Shown: piece after piece, positions 24,201-39,200 of the stretch
Position numbering within the stretch: the first letter of the stretch is position 1
Layout: every line of letters begins with the position of its first letter
Source of the DNA: Phoronis australis
Lineage: Eukaryota > Phoronida > Phoronidae
Length of the DNA: 64,000 bases
Direction: 5' to 3'
Assembly (NCBI GenBank): GCA_002633005.1
Contig: NMRA01000201.1
Location: 580,459-644,458 of the forward strand
The notes under the pieces: generated by a model
What the model was told of the DNA's origin: nothing
The model's input: only the letters and a program-made list of their open reading frames with translations
Databases searched by the model: none
Made by a program: the position numbers and the translations under genes

Positions 24201-27200
24201 ATCAGATAATTGTCAACGATCCGATACCATAAAACTGGTGAGAACAAGTGTTGGGATAATATGGATGTAAGGAACATTGCGTTCTGAAAACTCATTTCCG
24301 TTTTAACTGTCGATTTCAACCCTTGTCGCCTCCAATTTTATTCCTTCCCTCTCAAAGCCTGTGACAACAATTACATTTCTTTAAGTCAACTAATGAAGTA
24401 CATTCTGTCATGTTTTCCCTGTACCAACCTGCTCCTCAAGCCAGTCATTTACCCTGTGAATCAAAATATACCAGAATTTTGTGTCTTCAGTAAATGCGAC
24501 ACGCATTATCATCGATAACGAACTTAACTAGTCGCACTGTATTTTACAGGTTGACAAGTCAACGCCAAACCACTATTGTCCAATAGCAAGCCTAACGGGT
24601 TCTTACTGCGAGAATTTTCTCTATAGTGTAGACCTCAACCACTTGGTTGCTGCTAATAAGCACACGGGAAACCACAATCGGGAATATTACTTTACGCTGA
24701 CGGCAACAAACAAAGCCATGCTTTCAAACAATCCAGTGACCGTCAAAATATTGGTTGATATCTCTGCCCCTACAACTGGTGTGGTTTTTGATGGAGATTC
24801 CTCCCAGGACGTTCAATTTCAAAGCGATCGCGTCTTAAAGGGAAAATGGCATGGCTTTGTGGATCATGAGAGTGGAGTAGAGTTTTACAAATATGCGTTT
24901 GCGGAAAAATGTCTTTCGAAAGAAGAACTAGCCAACAGTTCGACAACCACAACCGTGGCCAGTGGAAGTGGTATGGCAGATAAAGATGGCAAGTACTTTT
25001 TGAGTGTTGTGGCTTACAACGGAGCCAACGAACCTTCTGATGTAGCGTGCTCAAATGGAATTGTCGTGGACAGCACAGATCCAAAGATCACTGACCTTTA
25101 TATTCACGGTCTGTACGTTGATGGCGGCATTGTATGCGACAACGGTGTATTCTGGTATGTACTTAACAACTTCACGAGGGTGTCGCTAACAAACGAAGCT
25201 TCTTGTCAGACGAAATGCACTTCATCAAACGTTGTCGAGTTACTTATTATCCCGAAGCTTGTCGACAACAATGGTACAACAATTTCTTACAACAGTGAAC
25301 AGAGCCGGGCTGCTTGTGAGAGCAGTCCCCTGTTTGATGTGTCCCTACCCAAATTCATAACCACTGATCATTTTCGTCTTCGATGGAATTCAATTCAAAA
25401 TACCCCAATTCTTGACTACCGGGTAGGAATAGGTGCTACAGAACCATCGCAAGAATCTACACACGGAGCTCAATTTTACAATTCGCTCAAATCCGGGATT
25501 GCCCAAGGTCAAAAATTGAACGTTTTGATAACAGCCACCACTAAAGCTAGAAAAAGTTCAAGCCTGCTATTTGGACCAATATTTGTGGATGAGACTCCTC
25601 CCAAGATGTCTGGACAGCTCAACGTAAATATGGGATTGACAGGGAGTGACCCGTTGCTCATATCTTGGGGAAGCAGTACCTTCTTCGATGCAGAATATCA
25701 AAATGGAATAGCAGACTTTCAATACGCCATAGGTAAGCCTCGTCACCATAACATAAAGGTCTCGGGCTTTCCCAAAAATCTAAGTTTTTACTTTCGCCAC
25801 TTGTCACAATCATAAGATTATAGACCGTGTGGCACTAATTGTATAGCGCGTAATGGTAGCGATCAAATGTTTGTTTCTGGGATGAACCGCGGGTTTAAAA
25901 CCGATTTAAATCAACATTTCCTCTTTACCTACGGTTTCAAGTGCAAACCATCACGAAATTTTCCGGATATAGGTGTAGGTGTCCGTACCAAGCGATCGAT
26001 GGCCGACGATCTCCCGATTAATGCTGCTGTTGAAAATCCATTGATTCCACTGCAACGGGAACTTTGTAGTTAATCTGTTAAAAGTCTTTGAGCATTTTCA
26101 GTAGTACCATTGGTTCAATTAGGAAATAAATGCGCCTCATATCAACTGCCACTGATATCACGTGCAGCAATTCAATAGTCGTTAACTGTTGGGTGCTCAC
26201 TTCTCGTTCCAGGTACCGAAAATGACATTCAGTTGGTGTCTACATTTACGACCTTTCGTCCAGAGACTTCGTGTGCGCAATTCCAGTATTGTATAACTAT
26301 AGACAAAAAGCTCATAACGCAGCATGCAGCAGCAATGGGACACAACTACGTAGTTAGTCTAAAAGTCTTCAATAAAGCTGGGTTGTACAGCATTTTTAAA
26401 ACTCAGGCATTTAAGGTAGCCCCAATAATCATTCCTGGCACTGTATTTGATGTTACGTCTGGAAAGACTGATCAAGATGTTGACTTTATGCCGTACAATG
26501 ACTACTGTGTCGGCTGGACAGGATTTAAAACCCACTACGGTAGTATCCAATACTCCGTTGGATTGGGCACCTCCAAGCTCAAAACTGACGTAATAGCGTA
26601 TAGGCAAGCGCCGGCCGGAAGCCAGTATTTATGCCTAGGTACTCCTTCAGTACAGTCTGATTTTACAATGGTTTACGCAACTGTCAAAGCAATATCTACC
26701 TTAGCCGGTTCCAGCTCAGTAATTGTGTCATCCGACGGCGCCCTTGTTATCAGTAAATCTGTCCATTTGACGAATTTCGACGTTTACGACGGTTCAGGTT
26801 GCGAGTCGGCAAATGCTGCTGAAGTCTTAGCAAGTCGTTTGATACAGCTTTCTCAATCGCACGATGTTCAGTTCAGCTATTCTGAATTCCTTAGTGTGAG
26901 ATACACAGTAAAACTAACCAGCTCTCACGACCTTTCTACGGCGAAGATGACCCAATCAGGCGGGCAACCTGTTAACACTCAGTACACGCCTACCGGCGGT
27001 TCCTACATGGCGCTGTTTACATTTGAGTGGACTGGTAAATCTTATGCCTTCACGATCACCAACACTGGCTCCCTGATTTATAATATAACATCTGTGTCTC
27101 TGTTGCCGTGTGCCATAGACGACGACTTCCAAGCCAGGACGACGTCGTTAGCTGGTCATTGGCAGATGCCATCTGCCGTTCACCAGAAGGTTTCTCATTA

Positions 27201-30200
27201 CGAATGCTCTGTAGCTGAAGACACGTGCACTTCATCCGGTTGCACGTTTGCTGACAACATAGTTGCGTGGACCCCCAAGGATAAGCAACAGCGCTGTGAA
27301 TTTAATGGGTTAAACCTCAAAACAGGCAACAGATACAGATTATTAGTTCGGCCATGTTTCCACGGGGTATGTCTGGAGGGATCGGCGTCAAACGGAGTTA
27401 CAATAACACCGGATGCAGCAGTCGTGGGTAGCGTTACTGCAAATGTTGACCTTAAAGGAAGTTCAGGCGCATACGTAGCACAAACATCTGTCCAATGGCA
27501 GAAGTTTGTAGTTACCAGTGGAGCATTGAAAGAGCATGTTATACGCTACGAATGGACCTTGTCTTCTAGTCAGACGGCCAAAGAAGCACTTATGACCTGG
27601 AGACCTGTATATGACAAAACACAGGTAAGAGAATACCTATTAGTTTCCACGGAGCTTATATTTAGCTTTTTAAATGTCACGAAGGTGCAATAAGTGAACT
27701 TTTTAGTCAAGACTGCTGCCTGCACGTGTTATCCTCAAAACATCGTTACAATGAGCTGTATTCGACGTGAAAGTCAGCTAACTGAAAACAAAAGTTGTTA
27801 ATTTTGATTCAAGTCAACCTAATCAAACTCATTTTTCGTCTTATAACCGCAATTTAAACATGGATAATTTCTATCAAAAGATGAAGTAAACTGTACGCGT
27901 AAGCTTTGTCGTAACAAAAGCAATAAAATTGCCTGCAAAGTGTAGACTGCTTGGCGATACAAATCTCAGTTTCTAATTTAAAATTTGTCACTTACTACTC
28001 TCAAGTTTATTTTCGTCAACTCCCTTGGCAAGTTTGTTTCTTTCCTGAGATTTGTATGCACTGAGTCAAACAGGCTTCCCCTGGGAATTGGATTATCCGA
28101 TAAGTGTACAGGGATGCGGGTTTGTTAGTGAGACACGTCAACAAATGACGTGTGCTTCGAAACGTTCTACTGAAATCTTCTATATTGGAATAGTTTTTGA
28201 GTTGCGTGATCAATAAAGTGTGTGATGTTTTGTGAATGCCGCAAATTCTATCTTATCAACTCTTTTAAAAATTATGAATTTAGTAAGAAAATGTGGAACC
28301 TTCGGTAATCTTGCTCACACGAGGGCGCTGCGAAAAGGCAGTTAGAAATCAGTTAGGGGGCTGGAATTCGTGTCACCGAACAAGGCATCAACTTAATTTT
28401 GCTTTCGAACTGTTACAATAAAGGTGAAAAGTATGAGCGTTTGTGGTATTCTACGAAGTGTATTTAGTCTATAATCATTTCCCTGCACTGACCAACACTC
28501 AATGGCAATTCGTCAAATTGGGGACTTGGCGAAAATCCCAAGTCGCCAAATGAATTTTGAGGTCGGAAAAACAGGTCGGTGGTCGGCAACAATAAAATAA
28601 AAAAGTTGTTTCGCTTTCACCGTTATTTAGAAGTCATGTTACTCTTCCTTTTCTGCCGGAAGTATGCAGCCACTTGCTCGGTATTGTGGTACAATATTCC
28701 TTTACGTAAGATATTTGCCGCGTCAGACAATCCAAGGCTGCCGTTTTCCCGTCATTCGACCAACGTCCCCAGGTCGACTTTCCGATCACGTGAACAATTT
28801 AAACCCGAGTTCACAATTTATTCACAAATACTGTATTCCGAATTGAAATTTTGTTTCCTAAGCCTACATGTATCCCAACCCAACTGAATTTCTTTTACCA
28901 ACAGGTCGCTAAAAACAATCTGAAGTGGCTTTGGCGAGCTTCAGTCGCCAAATTGAGCACTGCCCTGACATTTTCCAAAAAAGTTATGTAGGACCACTCT
29001 GATAATTTTGATACACTTGTTAATAAGTAGCATGCGATCAAAATTGTCGCAGTTATTATTACCAATTGATGTATGTTCGATTCAGAAAGCATAGTAATAA
29101 GGTAATGAATTTGGACGGTTCACCTCTGTCTTTTTCAAATTATATTTTAGATGCCAACAAACACCTCATTCTTTTATCTTTTTCTCAACTTCTAAATCAT
29201 TCTTACTATCTCTGCAGGACACCGCAGTCATAACATGGAAGAAACATCGGTTGCAGGCGACTTACTTACTACTAAAGGGATATTCCTTGGCGAATGTGGA
29301 AACACTTTACGTAAACAAGATCATTATTGAAAAAGACTCGTCCACACCTGTGGATAAGGCAGTACACGATCTGTCCAAAGCCGACGTTGAGCGGTTCAGC
29401 AAAACTGCTCATGCAACTAATATTCTAACCACAGAACTCACAAAATTGCACAACGCTGAAGTGGACTTTACTAGTTTAACAGACAAGGCATACGCTCTTT
29501 TCGCTGGACCATCATATGATAGTTACCAGTGGTTTTTGACAACAGAAGCTAATCCAAGTTTGGATTGTTCAACAAACCCACGATGCCTGTCTTCAGTAAA
29601 CAACACTCAAAACAACGTAGAGTTTAAAATAACTCTTGCGCATGGTATAAAGTATTTCACTTGTCTTCGGACGGAGGCTCAAACAAAGCAGCATGCAACC
29701 CACACAGAGAACTTGCCTGCTGTCATGCTATGTAGTAACGGATTCGTAGTCGACACAGATGCACCTGTTAAGGAAGAACTCACCGTGTTGTCCCTAAGCA
29801 GCTCCAATCTTGATGTCCTGTTCAGCAGAATCACCGATAGCGTCGAATTCAAGTTTAAATTTAAAGACCTCGAAGACAATGTCCCGGGGATTTCGTCTGG
29901 TGTAAAGAACTATTGGTACTACATTGGTAAGTAGAACATTTTACTTTTGTAAACAGTTTTTCGCCAAAGTTCATAAGATGTATCAGATATGAGCACTATG
30001 TAGCGATGCGTGTAACATGAACGACCTGCTATCTTAAAGGGCTCGGGTAATGGAAGTGGTGATTGGTACAATTTTGAAAACGGGAAACTCACTAACAGCC
30101 TTGTAATCTTTGATAGAACATCGTAGGGGGAGCCTCGGGCATTCTTCTGGGCAAAATCTCAGGTCTTCCCGGCAATACGTCTAAATAAACGTGTCTAGAC

Positions 30201-33200
30201 TGGTACATGTTCTGAGAACGAGGATGTAACGAAAGAGACAATGATTTGAACCTGCCAAAAACCTCCTTTCCCACAGTTCCTCGACATTTTGCATTGGGTA
30301 CATGCAAGTCCCTGGACGAGAACGCATTTTTATGTTGCCATTATGATCAAAGTAGACAAAGATAGCCTTGTGCACCTGTAGCTGTTTGTAACACGATCTC
30401 GTGTTTGCCATGCATGTATAAAACAGGTGGCGCTCACTGGCGGACGTCACACATAACGCACAATATCGTAAAACAACGTGCGGCTGTGGCCCATTGCCGT
30501 CACAAGTAGCCCGACCCGACCTCTGCGTGTATAATTATGTTGATCGTCGGTAGATAATTGGCTAAATGCAGCGACTTGCCCATGAGGCTTCACAGAATAA
30601 CGTTGTACCATGCACCACTGCTGTTGCTAAGTAATTTATGGGCTGTCACTTACCAGCTTCAGAGTACAAGCGATATTACTGTGATCCAGGTGCTTACCCG
30701 TCTATGTAAGCGATTTACCATGGAGTTCTCGTCAATCTCCCACCATTCTTTCTCAACGACATACATGCACACATTTCTTCTCTCCCACCAATGACATCGA
30801 TTTCGCGGAGTGATTCAAAACAATTCACGACCACACCGCTAACTGTGTCTGAATGTAGACAATGTTTAGTCTAAAATCGGTTTCGGGAACCGTTGAGTAT
30901 CCCATTCACTAAGATAATTGAACAAAACTAATTCGCTTGCGTCATGGTGTCAAGAGGCACGCGTGAATGACAGTCAAAACGGATTATCTGCTGCAGATTT
31001 GTAAATTGCGTTATTGAACGACATCTTTCTTCAGCCCATGTCTGCGAATTATTGTATGGGACAGAATATGTCCATTTTATCTTCATCTTTCAACGTTTCT
31101 CGGATTCTAGTTGTTGTTTGACGGGGAACGCAAAAAACACCAGTTTTTAAACGTCCGTATTTTGACTGTTGTTTTAACAAGTTATAATCATAACATATAT
31201 TATACAACACTAGCGTTAGAGAATTCCATTTTGATTCTTTCGGGTAGGACCGTTATCTGTAGAAAAGCTTTTTCGTGGGGCATGGTACATAAAATAATAT
31301 CCATTTCACTAGTCAATAACATATGGGTTTACAGTTTACTTGTTACTGTACTGACTCACCGTTTAAATTTTTAGAGGCAATTTGCAGAATCAAGTGGTAA
31401 TTTGCAGGGTTGTGTAATAAATTAATTGATTATGTTTTGCCTACCATATCTACAGGAACGTCCGCTGGCCAGAACGACGTGGTCAACAAAACCAACGTAG
31501 GACGGCAAACTCATGTTATAGTAGAGAACATTTCCTTGGTCAGTGGGAAGCAATATTTTGTGACAGTTGATGGTGAGTTTTCCCATAAATTACACCTGCT
31601 TTGAAATTTGAAACCTTTTGTACTCAACATTTAGACAAAAGCTTGTGTATTAACGTAGTTTATGCCACTTGCATCTACTTCTGCATGCTGTGTTGCCCTT
31701 GACTTACGTAGTACTTAATTCTAAAGTTAAATGTACATATAAGCTACACGATTCTCTGAAAGCAACTTCTGTAGTTAACTGAATTACTCGTGGTGGGTAA
31801 AGCCGGTCGACTTCGCTTAAGATATAGCTGGATGTTTTTGTGCCTGAAGAAGTTTCCAGGACAACACTGTCTAGACGTAAGTCACCGTTTTAGTAGCATG
31901 GTACAAGTTTCGCCAAACAAACACGACTGCAGGCTAATCGTTTCATTAAACTACCTGTGTCCGATCTTCGCCGATGTCAGACTGGGATCGAGCATAACTC
32001 TTACGAGAGTCACTTCATGTTACTTTAGACAATGTTTGCAGTAATAGCATGACCAACATTGAAGAAAATAATCACTTGTTGAATGGGATTGTTGGGGATA
32101 GTATTGGCAGGCATGCTGTATCTTATACGCCCTAGGGGTAGTCAGCAAATTTTGTATTCGTGCCAAAATATAACTGGTAAAATCACTTGATTAAATTAGA
32201 ACATTCGATGAATGTATACCGTAATCGAATGTTCCCTATTTCGTTCTTAATAGCATCCATCAAAGGTGGCTATCTAAGGCCAAATAAAATACCATTATTG
32301 ATCCTCGTCTGTTTTTTCGTTTAAAATTGAGGTAGTGATGAGTGGTTTTAGATGTCCACTTTAAAATGAAAAAAGAAATGTTTTGAGGCTTCTCCCGGGG
32401 ATTTATGTCCCCCATTGTCACGTGTTACAAGCTTACATGGCAAGTAAATTTTATTCCTAACGTCACTCGATGCAAGATACGATGGTCACAGATTATGCAT
32501 GGTATTAGTTCGTTATTATAAACATTTCACTGCAAAGAAGGTTGCCTGTTTTTCAGCTGAAGATTACGCTGGACACGTGACCTCTGTTTCTTCCAAGCCG
32601 TTTCAAGTGGATCCTACGCCACCAGCAGCAACAAATGCCAAACTACGTGTGGGCTCTCCACATACTAATTATCAACAGACTGCTGGTCATATGTTGCAAT
32701 TTCATTGGTTTGGATTTGAAGACAGTGAAAGTGGAATAGCAAGATACGAATTCAGAATACACCCCTTTGAGTTCAAAGAGTATTCGTCAAATTACGCACT
32801 TGTAGACGGAGGAGTGGGATTTGTGGATGGGCTCACGTACTATCCTGAAGTGAAGGTACGTAATGGTCGTTTGCATCTCCTCGTGTGACTTTGAAATATT
32901 CTGTATTTTTGTGAATTTGGTACTTTTGTGTTTTAATTTTCAAAAGTGCATTTATCTGCTTAGGTTACAAATGGAGCTGGCTCGATGACTCTTCTGAAAG
33001 AAAAATTCGTGTTCGACTCCACTCCCCCATCAGCTGGCGTTGTTCGAGAATGCACGAGTTTAATCGACTTGAAAGACATTGACTATCAAGTGAGCACGGC
33101 TAAAATATGTGCCTCGTGGTCTGGTTTCCATGATCCTCACACATCTATATCCGAATATCGAATTGGTGTAGAAGAGGAGGGTGTTCAGCCTATTTTGTTT

Positions 33201-36200
33201 AGATTCGGGTCCAAAACAGGTGAATGTTCTTACCTTTCTTCGTTGATTAGACTATAATTTCCCTGAAAATAGTTTTCAATATGTCGTGTACATTGGTGGA
33301 ACTACGGCATGACTCACTGGGTTTACTCCTGGCGGCGGGATTACCCCTCCCCCTTTTTTAAATGGTTGTTGAGTGGTATAGCATCCGGAAACGTTTCGTT
33401 GAGGTCTCTCAAATTTTATCAAAGCAAAAAGTTGTCATGAGAACAACACCTCCATTGAAATCATTACATGAACCGTTCATTTTCCTAACATTCCATACCT
33501 GTGCACAACTTCTACAGGTGAGTTAGCAAGGGACACATGTGTGTACATAAAAAATCTGCCTGTGAAAAATGAGTGGTTTCACATTTCAGTCTTCATCTTT
33601 GATGGAAGCTTCAAAGCTGGACGGAAATACGTTGTAACTGTTCAAGCGTGCAACTCAGTTGGTTTATGTACAACCGCCCAATCAGATGGCGTAATTATTG
33701 ATCCCTCTCCGCCAATTGCTGGTGTTGTGACTATTGGACACAGGCAGTTTGAGCACAGTCGATATCAAGCTTCAAGGTAAATTGTATTCTTCTCTTTGCG
33801 TTTTGAAATTTTTGGTATTAAGTAGGGCTTGTATCAAAACAAATGTGAACACAAAATTAATATACCATGTTTCTGTAGTGATGTACTGCTCGCTTCTACA
33901 TCGTCGTCTTTTCTTTCACAGGAAGTACTTTAGCGCCAGCTGGATGGGATTCCAAGATCCCCAGTCTGGTATCCACAGATTTGACTGGTGTATTGGCACA
34001 TCTGTTGGACTATGCGATGTACAGTCCTTCCTCAATGTCCATAATGCCCACGAACAAGTTCGATTTGATATGAATCTCACCCTCGACAAACTTATATTTG
34101 TCACAGTGCGTGCTTGGAATAAGGCGTCATTGAGCGTAACGAAGACATCTGATCCAGTAATTGTAGACAATACGCCTCCGATTGTTGCTGTCAGTCCTGT
34201 TTTCAAAAAAGGAAATTTAATGTCTCTGTATGACAACACTCAGTTTGAAACAAATGCGTTACACTTGGAATGGAAGTTCTCCGATACGAACAGTCCTCTT
34301 ACCCGCCACATCATCAGCGTGACATCCCACCATAATGGATTCTGCCCAGTTGAAAACCTAGAACTAGGTGACGACAACTCACTAAGTATCAGTCTAAGCC
34401 AAGAGCACACCCTCGCTGATGGAGACAGATATTATGCTGCAGTTACCTCTTGCAACGACGCTGGCCTTTGCGTTTCATCAAAGTCATCCGCCAACGTTTT
34501 AATAGATTCCAGTGGTCCGCACTTGGGCCAGTTCTTGCAGTCCTATTGGTCCGAAGAAGGTGGCAAAATAAAACTTCGAATAATATGGTCAGGATTTGTT
34601 GATCCCCACTCTGGAATAAAAAGATACGAGCTCTACGTTGGCTCTAGTTACAGCTCCTTTGATTTAACGGATGGAGTTGTCAAAGTAGATTACAATCCTC
34701 AAGCTGGAACAACCACACAAGAGACAGATTTGATATTAGACAAGAAGCCAGCCAATGGTTCCAGTATTTACATATCCATGGTGGCGGAAAACAACGTTGG
34801 CTTGAAGAGTAAAATCTTAAAGATTCTTGCAACACTTGTTTCCACTGTTCCTTCTAACCCACCGAAAGGAATGTTGGTCGTCAAGAAATACTCCTGCGAT
34901 GTGCCATACTGCAACAACGACTGCGTGTGTGCACCAGTTGGACAAAAGTGTAACAAATTTGACTCTTCAAGCTGCACCCTACTTCCAAATCCACCGTCAT
35001 CTGTTACTGTCTCCATCGGATTTACAACTCCTGTGAAATCAGCTGTGAATCAGCGATGTGTTGCTGCGTATTGGACGGCTGCGAAACCAGAATCCGTGAT
35101 ACGTTACCAGTACTCACTTGGTGTCTCGGGGGCTGAACCAGGCTATGGTGTTTTCAACTTAGTGAGTGAAACAGTGTGGCATAACGTTGACTTATCGACA
35201 AAAACGGTATTTTGTCTGCCACAGGACAAGTTCTTCCAGTCATTTCCACCACAGAAGTATATATTTTACGTTAGGGCGTGGTACAGCAGTACAACGCTAG
35301 CTCAATTCCAATCCAACGAGCTGACCATCGATACAAGTGCTCCAGTGCAAGGCTTAGGCCAACACGTTCTTGATTGTAACCTTGCCACGCAATGTACTGA
35401 AGATATCGAGTTTTCAACTGACACCCAGAAAATTGAAACCACTTGGAAAAACGTATTTACCGATGTTGGCAGTGGCATTAGCGAGTATGCTGTTATGGTA
35501 GGGGTATTCCCAGGAGGTAAGCTGCCGTTATATTTCGTAGACAGTCTCAAATTATATTTAATCATGGTCGTTTTTGAACAGACTGACTTCTAATTTCATG
35601 TAAAGTAATTCCCTTTCGCTCATTAACGGAATGCTTTTACTTTATAATGTACTAGGAGGAGGAAATTCATGACTGGGAGATGGGGTTAGACACGTGGTGA
35701 CGTAACCATGTGGTTTCATACAATCATCCTTGTCACACTACGACTTGATAGTTGTAATGGCGTACTTCATTTCATTGCTGAATACAACAGAAGCAAATGC
35801 AACTTGCGATCATAAACATTCTTTAGTTTGTCATTAGGACAATAAAGACGGAATGTCTCCAACGAACTGTAAGTTTTTCCAAAAACAAGGCGTTGGCTGT
35901 AATGGCGTAATTAGAGCCAGGACAACGGGGTTATGTTATGATGGCGTGTAAAAAGTGATAAATTTTGGATGACGTAATATGTGAAAGTTCCCTTAGTAAA
36001 GACGCAGTTCCTGAAATATCTGTTTACCACTCGTTAGCAATTTTGTTATCAAAATTCATGCGTTTCGATTAGCTTAATCGTTAATAACTGAGATGTAAAA
36101 ATTCTCTAATTGTGAATGCAAAATTTAGAACACGTTGAAGTTGATAAGTGCTCCACGATACATAAGTTGATAACGTTGTCTGTTTTACACGGTGTTGCGC

Positions 36201-39200
36201 TTGGTCGAGTGCCAAAGCTAATTTTATATGTGGGCTTTGACGGAACGAATTTGCGAAACAAAATACTCTGTTCGTCACCAAATTTTCCTTACAATCTCAA
36301 AAAGTACAGTCGCCGATAAGAACGTCACTTACTGGGATGCGGCGTTTTGAGAACCTATTTTCTCCACAGTACAACCTGTTCTCAAGCACTTACAGTACCT
36401 GCCTAGAGGCATTTTAAAATGCAATTAGGTAGAAAAGAGAGAAATGAGCCTATGTACATGTATATTATACCTACACTATACGCTTATCATCTACATGTAT
36501 NTTTTCACTTGATAATGTACTAGGAGGAGGAAATTGGGAAAGATGACAATTCATGACAGGGAGACGGGGTTAGAACCGTGGTGACGTAACCAGGTGGTTT
36601 CATACAATCATCCTTGTCACACTACGGCTTCATAGTTGTAATGGCGTACTTCATTTCATTGCTGAATACAACAGAAGCAAATGCAACTTGCAATCGTAAA
36701 CATTCTTTAGTTTGTCATTAGGACAATAAAGACGGAATGTCTCCAACGAACTGTAAGTTTTTCCAAAAACAAGGCGTTGGCTGTAATGGCGTAATTAGAG
36801 CCGGGACAACGGGGTTATGTTATGATGGCGTGTAAAAAGTGATAAATTTTGGATGACGTAATATGTGAAAGTTCCCTTAGAAAAGACGCAGTTCCTGAAA
36901 TATCTGTTTACCACTCGTTAGCAATTTTGTTATCAAAATTCATGCGTTTCGATTAGCTTAATCGTTAATAACTGAGATTTAAAATTCTCTAATTGTGAAT
37001 GCAAAATTTAGAACACGTTGAAGTTGATAAGTGCTCCACGATACATAAGTTGATAACGTTGTCTGTTTTACACGGTGTTGCGCTTGGTCGAGTGCCAAAG
37101 CTAATTTTATATGTGGGCTTTGACGGAACGAATTTGCGAAACAAAATACTCTGTTCGTCACCAAATTTTCCTTACAATCTCAAAAAGTACAGTCGCCTAT
37201 AAGAACGTCACTTACTGGGATGCGGCGTTTTGAGAACCTATTTTCTCCACAGTACAACCTGTTCTCAAGCACTTACAGTACCTGCCTAGAGGCATTTTAA
37301 AATGGAATTAGGTAGAAAAGAGAGAAATGAGCCTATGTACATGTATATTATACCTACACTATACGCTTATCATCTACATGTATTTACTTTCAGATGACTC
37401 CGTGAAATCAAAGTTTTCAACGACCTCGTTTTCATATAGTGGAAGCGGTCTCACCCTTGCTAACGGAGTCACCTATTACACAACTGTTAAGGCCGTCAAC
37501 AACGTTGGTCTTACCACGACCGTTTCATCAGATGGGGTAACGGTAGACAACGTGCCACCTGTAGCAGGGATAGTTTACAACACTAAGAGCTTCCACAGCA
37601 TTTCTGCTACCGCAGGCCCTTGTATTGGTGCTTCGTGGCATGGTTTTGACGATATCCACTCTCATATCAGGGAATATATTGTGAGCGTTGTTGACAGTAA
37701 AACCGGTAGTGATGTCTTGGTCAACAAGCAATCTGTCGACATCAAGGATTCCGTAGAATTCTGCAACCTTAATTTAAAGCAAAACAGTGCCTACGTATTT
37801 GTCGTTCATGCTAAAGATGCAGCCGGCACTTCCTCCGCAAATGCGTCTTCGGACCCTATTCTTGTTGACACGACTCAGCCTATGGGATTCCGCTGCACAA
37901 AATGGGTGCGCAGCTCCCTTACTCCTGAGTCCATGTCATTGTCGAATGAAGTGAAGAGCATTGTGTACAAGGCGGATATAGAAGCAAACAAACTTTACAA
38001 ACTTGTCTTTGAAAGCTCTAGTGATGTGCTTAAAGCCTCTCTTGATTTCCTCGGTGTACATCATAAGTTGAGTTTCATGAATCTTGCCGACGGTGGTTAT
38101 TTGGCAACTTACAGTTATACCGCAATTGCAACTGAGTCAAGTGAGTTGACAGTGAATTTAGCGGCCTCTTCAGGAAATATTACCGTGTCCCTGGATGTGT
38201 GCGATGTCGAGATGACCACAGAAGCCAGTTCAATCGTTGTCCTGAAACAGTTAGGACACATAGAACTATTGATTTCATTCTACGTTAAAGACCACGAGAG
38301 TGGAATACGACAGCATCTGGCAGGTATTGGGACAACCGTGGGTGGATTTCAAGTTGCAAAGCTGCATAGCCTAGGCCAGCAAGAACACATGACGTACGAC
38401 ATGAACTTACCCCATGGAACTCCAGTGTTTGCCACTGTGATATCTGAGAATAACGCCGGGTCCAGGGAGTATTTTCGCTCAAACAAGCTCGTGGTTGATC
38501 ACACACCACCGACGATTTCCGAACTGAAGTTGGTAATAGACCTTGTTGGAAGATCTAGCTATAGACTGACGACAACGTGGAAAGCGACCGACCCAGAAAG
38601 TGGAACTAACAAGTGCAAAGTTCAGATAGGTAAGATATACGTTTTGCCAGTTGGTGTTGCTTTCTCGGTATCGTGGAATTAACGATTTTGGTGTCTTGTT
38701 ACACATAGCACATTAGAATGTGTGAGATGAGAGCGAGCTCGCGCTTAGTGAGAACTCATTAAACTCACCTAAACGCATCTTAGTGTTTGTGTCATCTCCG
38801 TCTGCTATGTGCAGAAAACTAGTGTGCTGATATCCAATGCATGTTTTAGAGTTCTCCTATAAGGTGAAAATGATGCAATGTTTTAAAGGGGCCAGCATGT
38901 TGGTTGAACAGTTGTTTTTTTAACTTTTCAGGCGATGCGCCCCACACAAGCAGTGTCCAGTCTGCGGTCACTGTGATCCCATCTTCTCCTGGAGTGTATT
39001 CATCGACTGGGACGAAAACGCTTTCGCATGGCCAGAAACTTTACGCGACAGCATGGTGTTCCAATCATGCCGAGTTGTCGACAACTTCAGTCTCTCAGCC
39101 CGCAACCGCTATCCACCAGGGACCTTCTGCCTCTAGTGCTAGCGTTCGTTTCTTGATTCCCCAAACTATTTACCAGAGAAAAACCGAAACCATTGTCAAT

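Noticed and set aside
36081-37202. Pairs of identical 60-67-codon open frames on both strands
   Set aside because: They repeat only because the intron segment is duplicated, probably by assembly; no domain or splice support.
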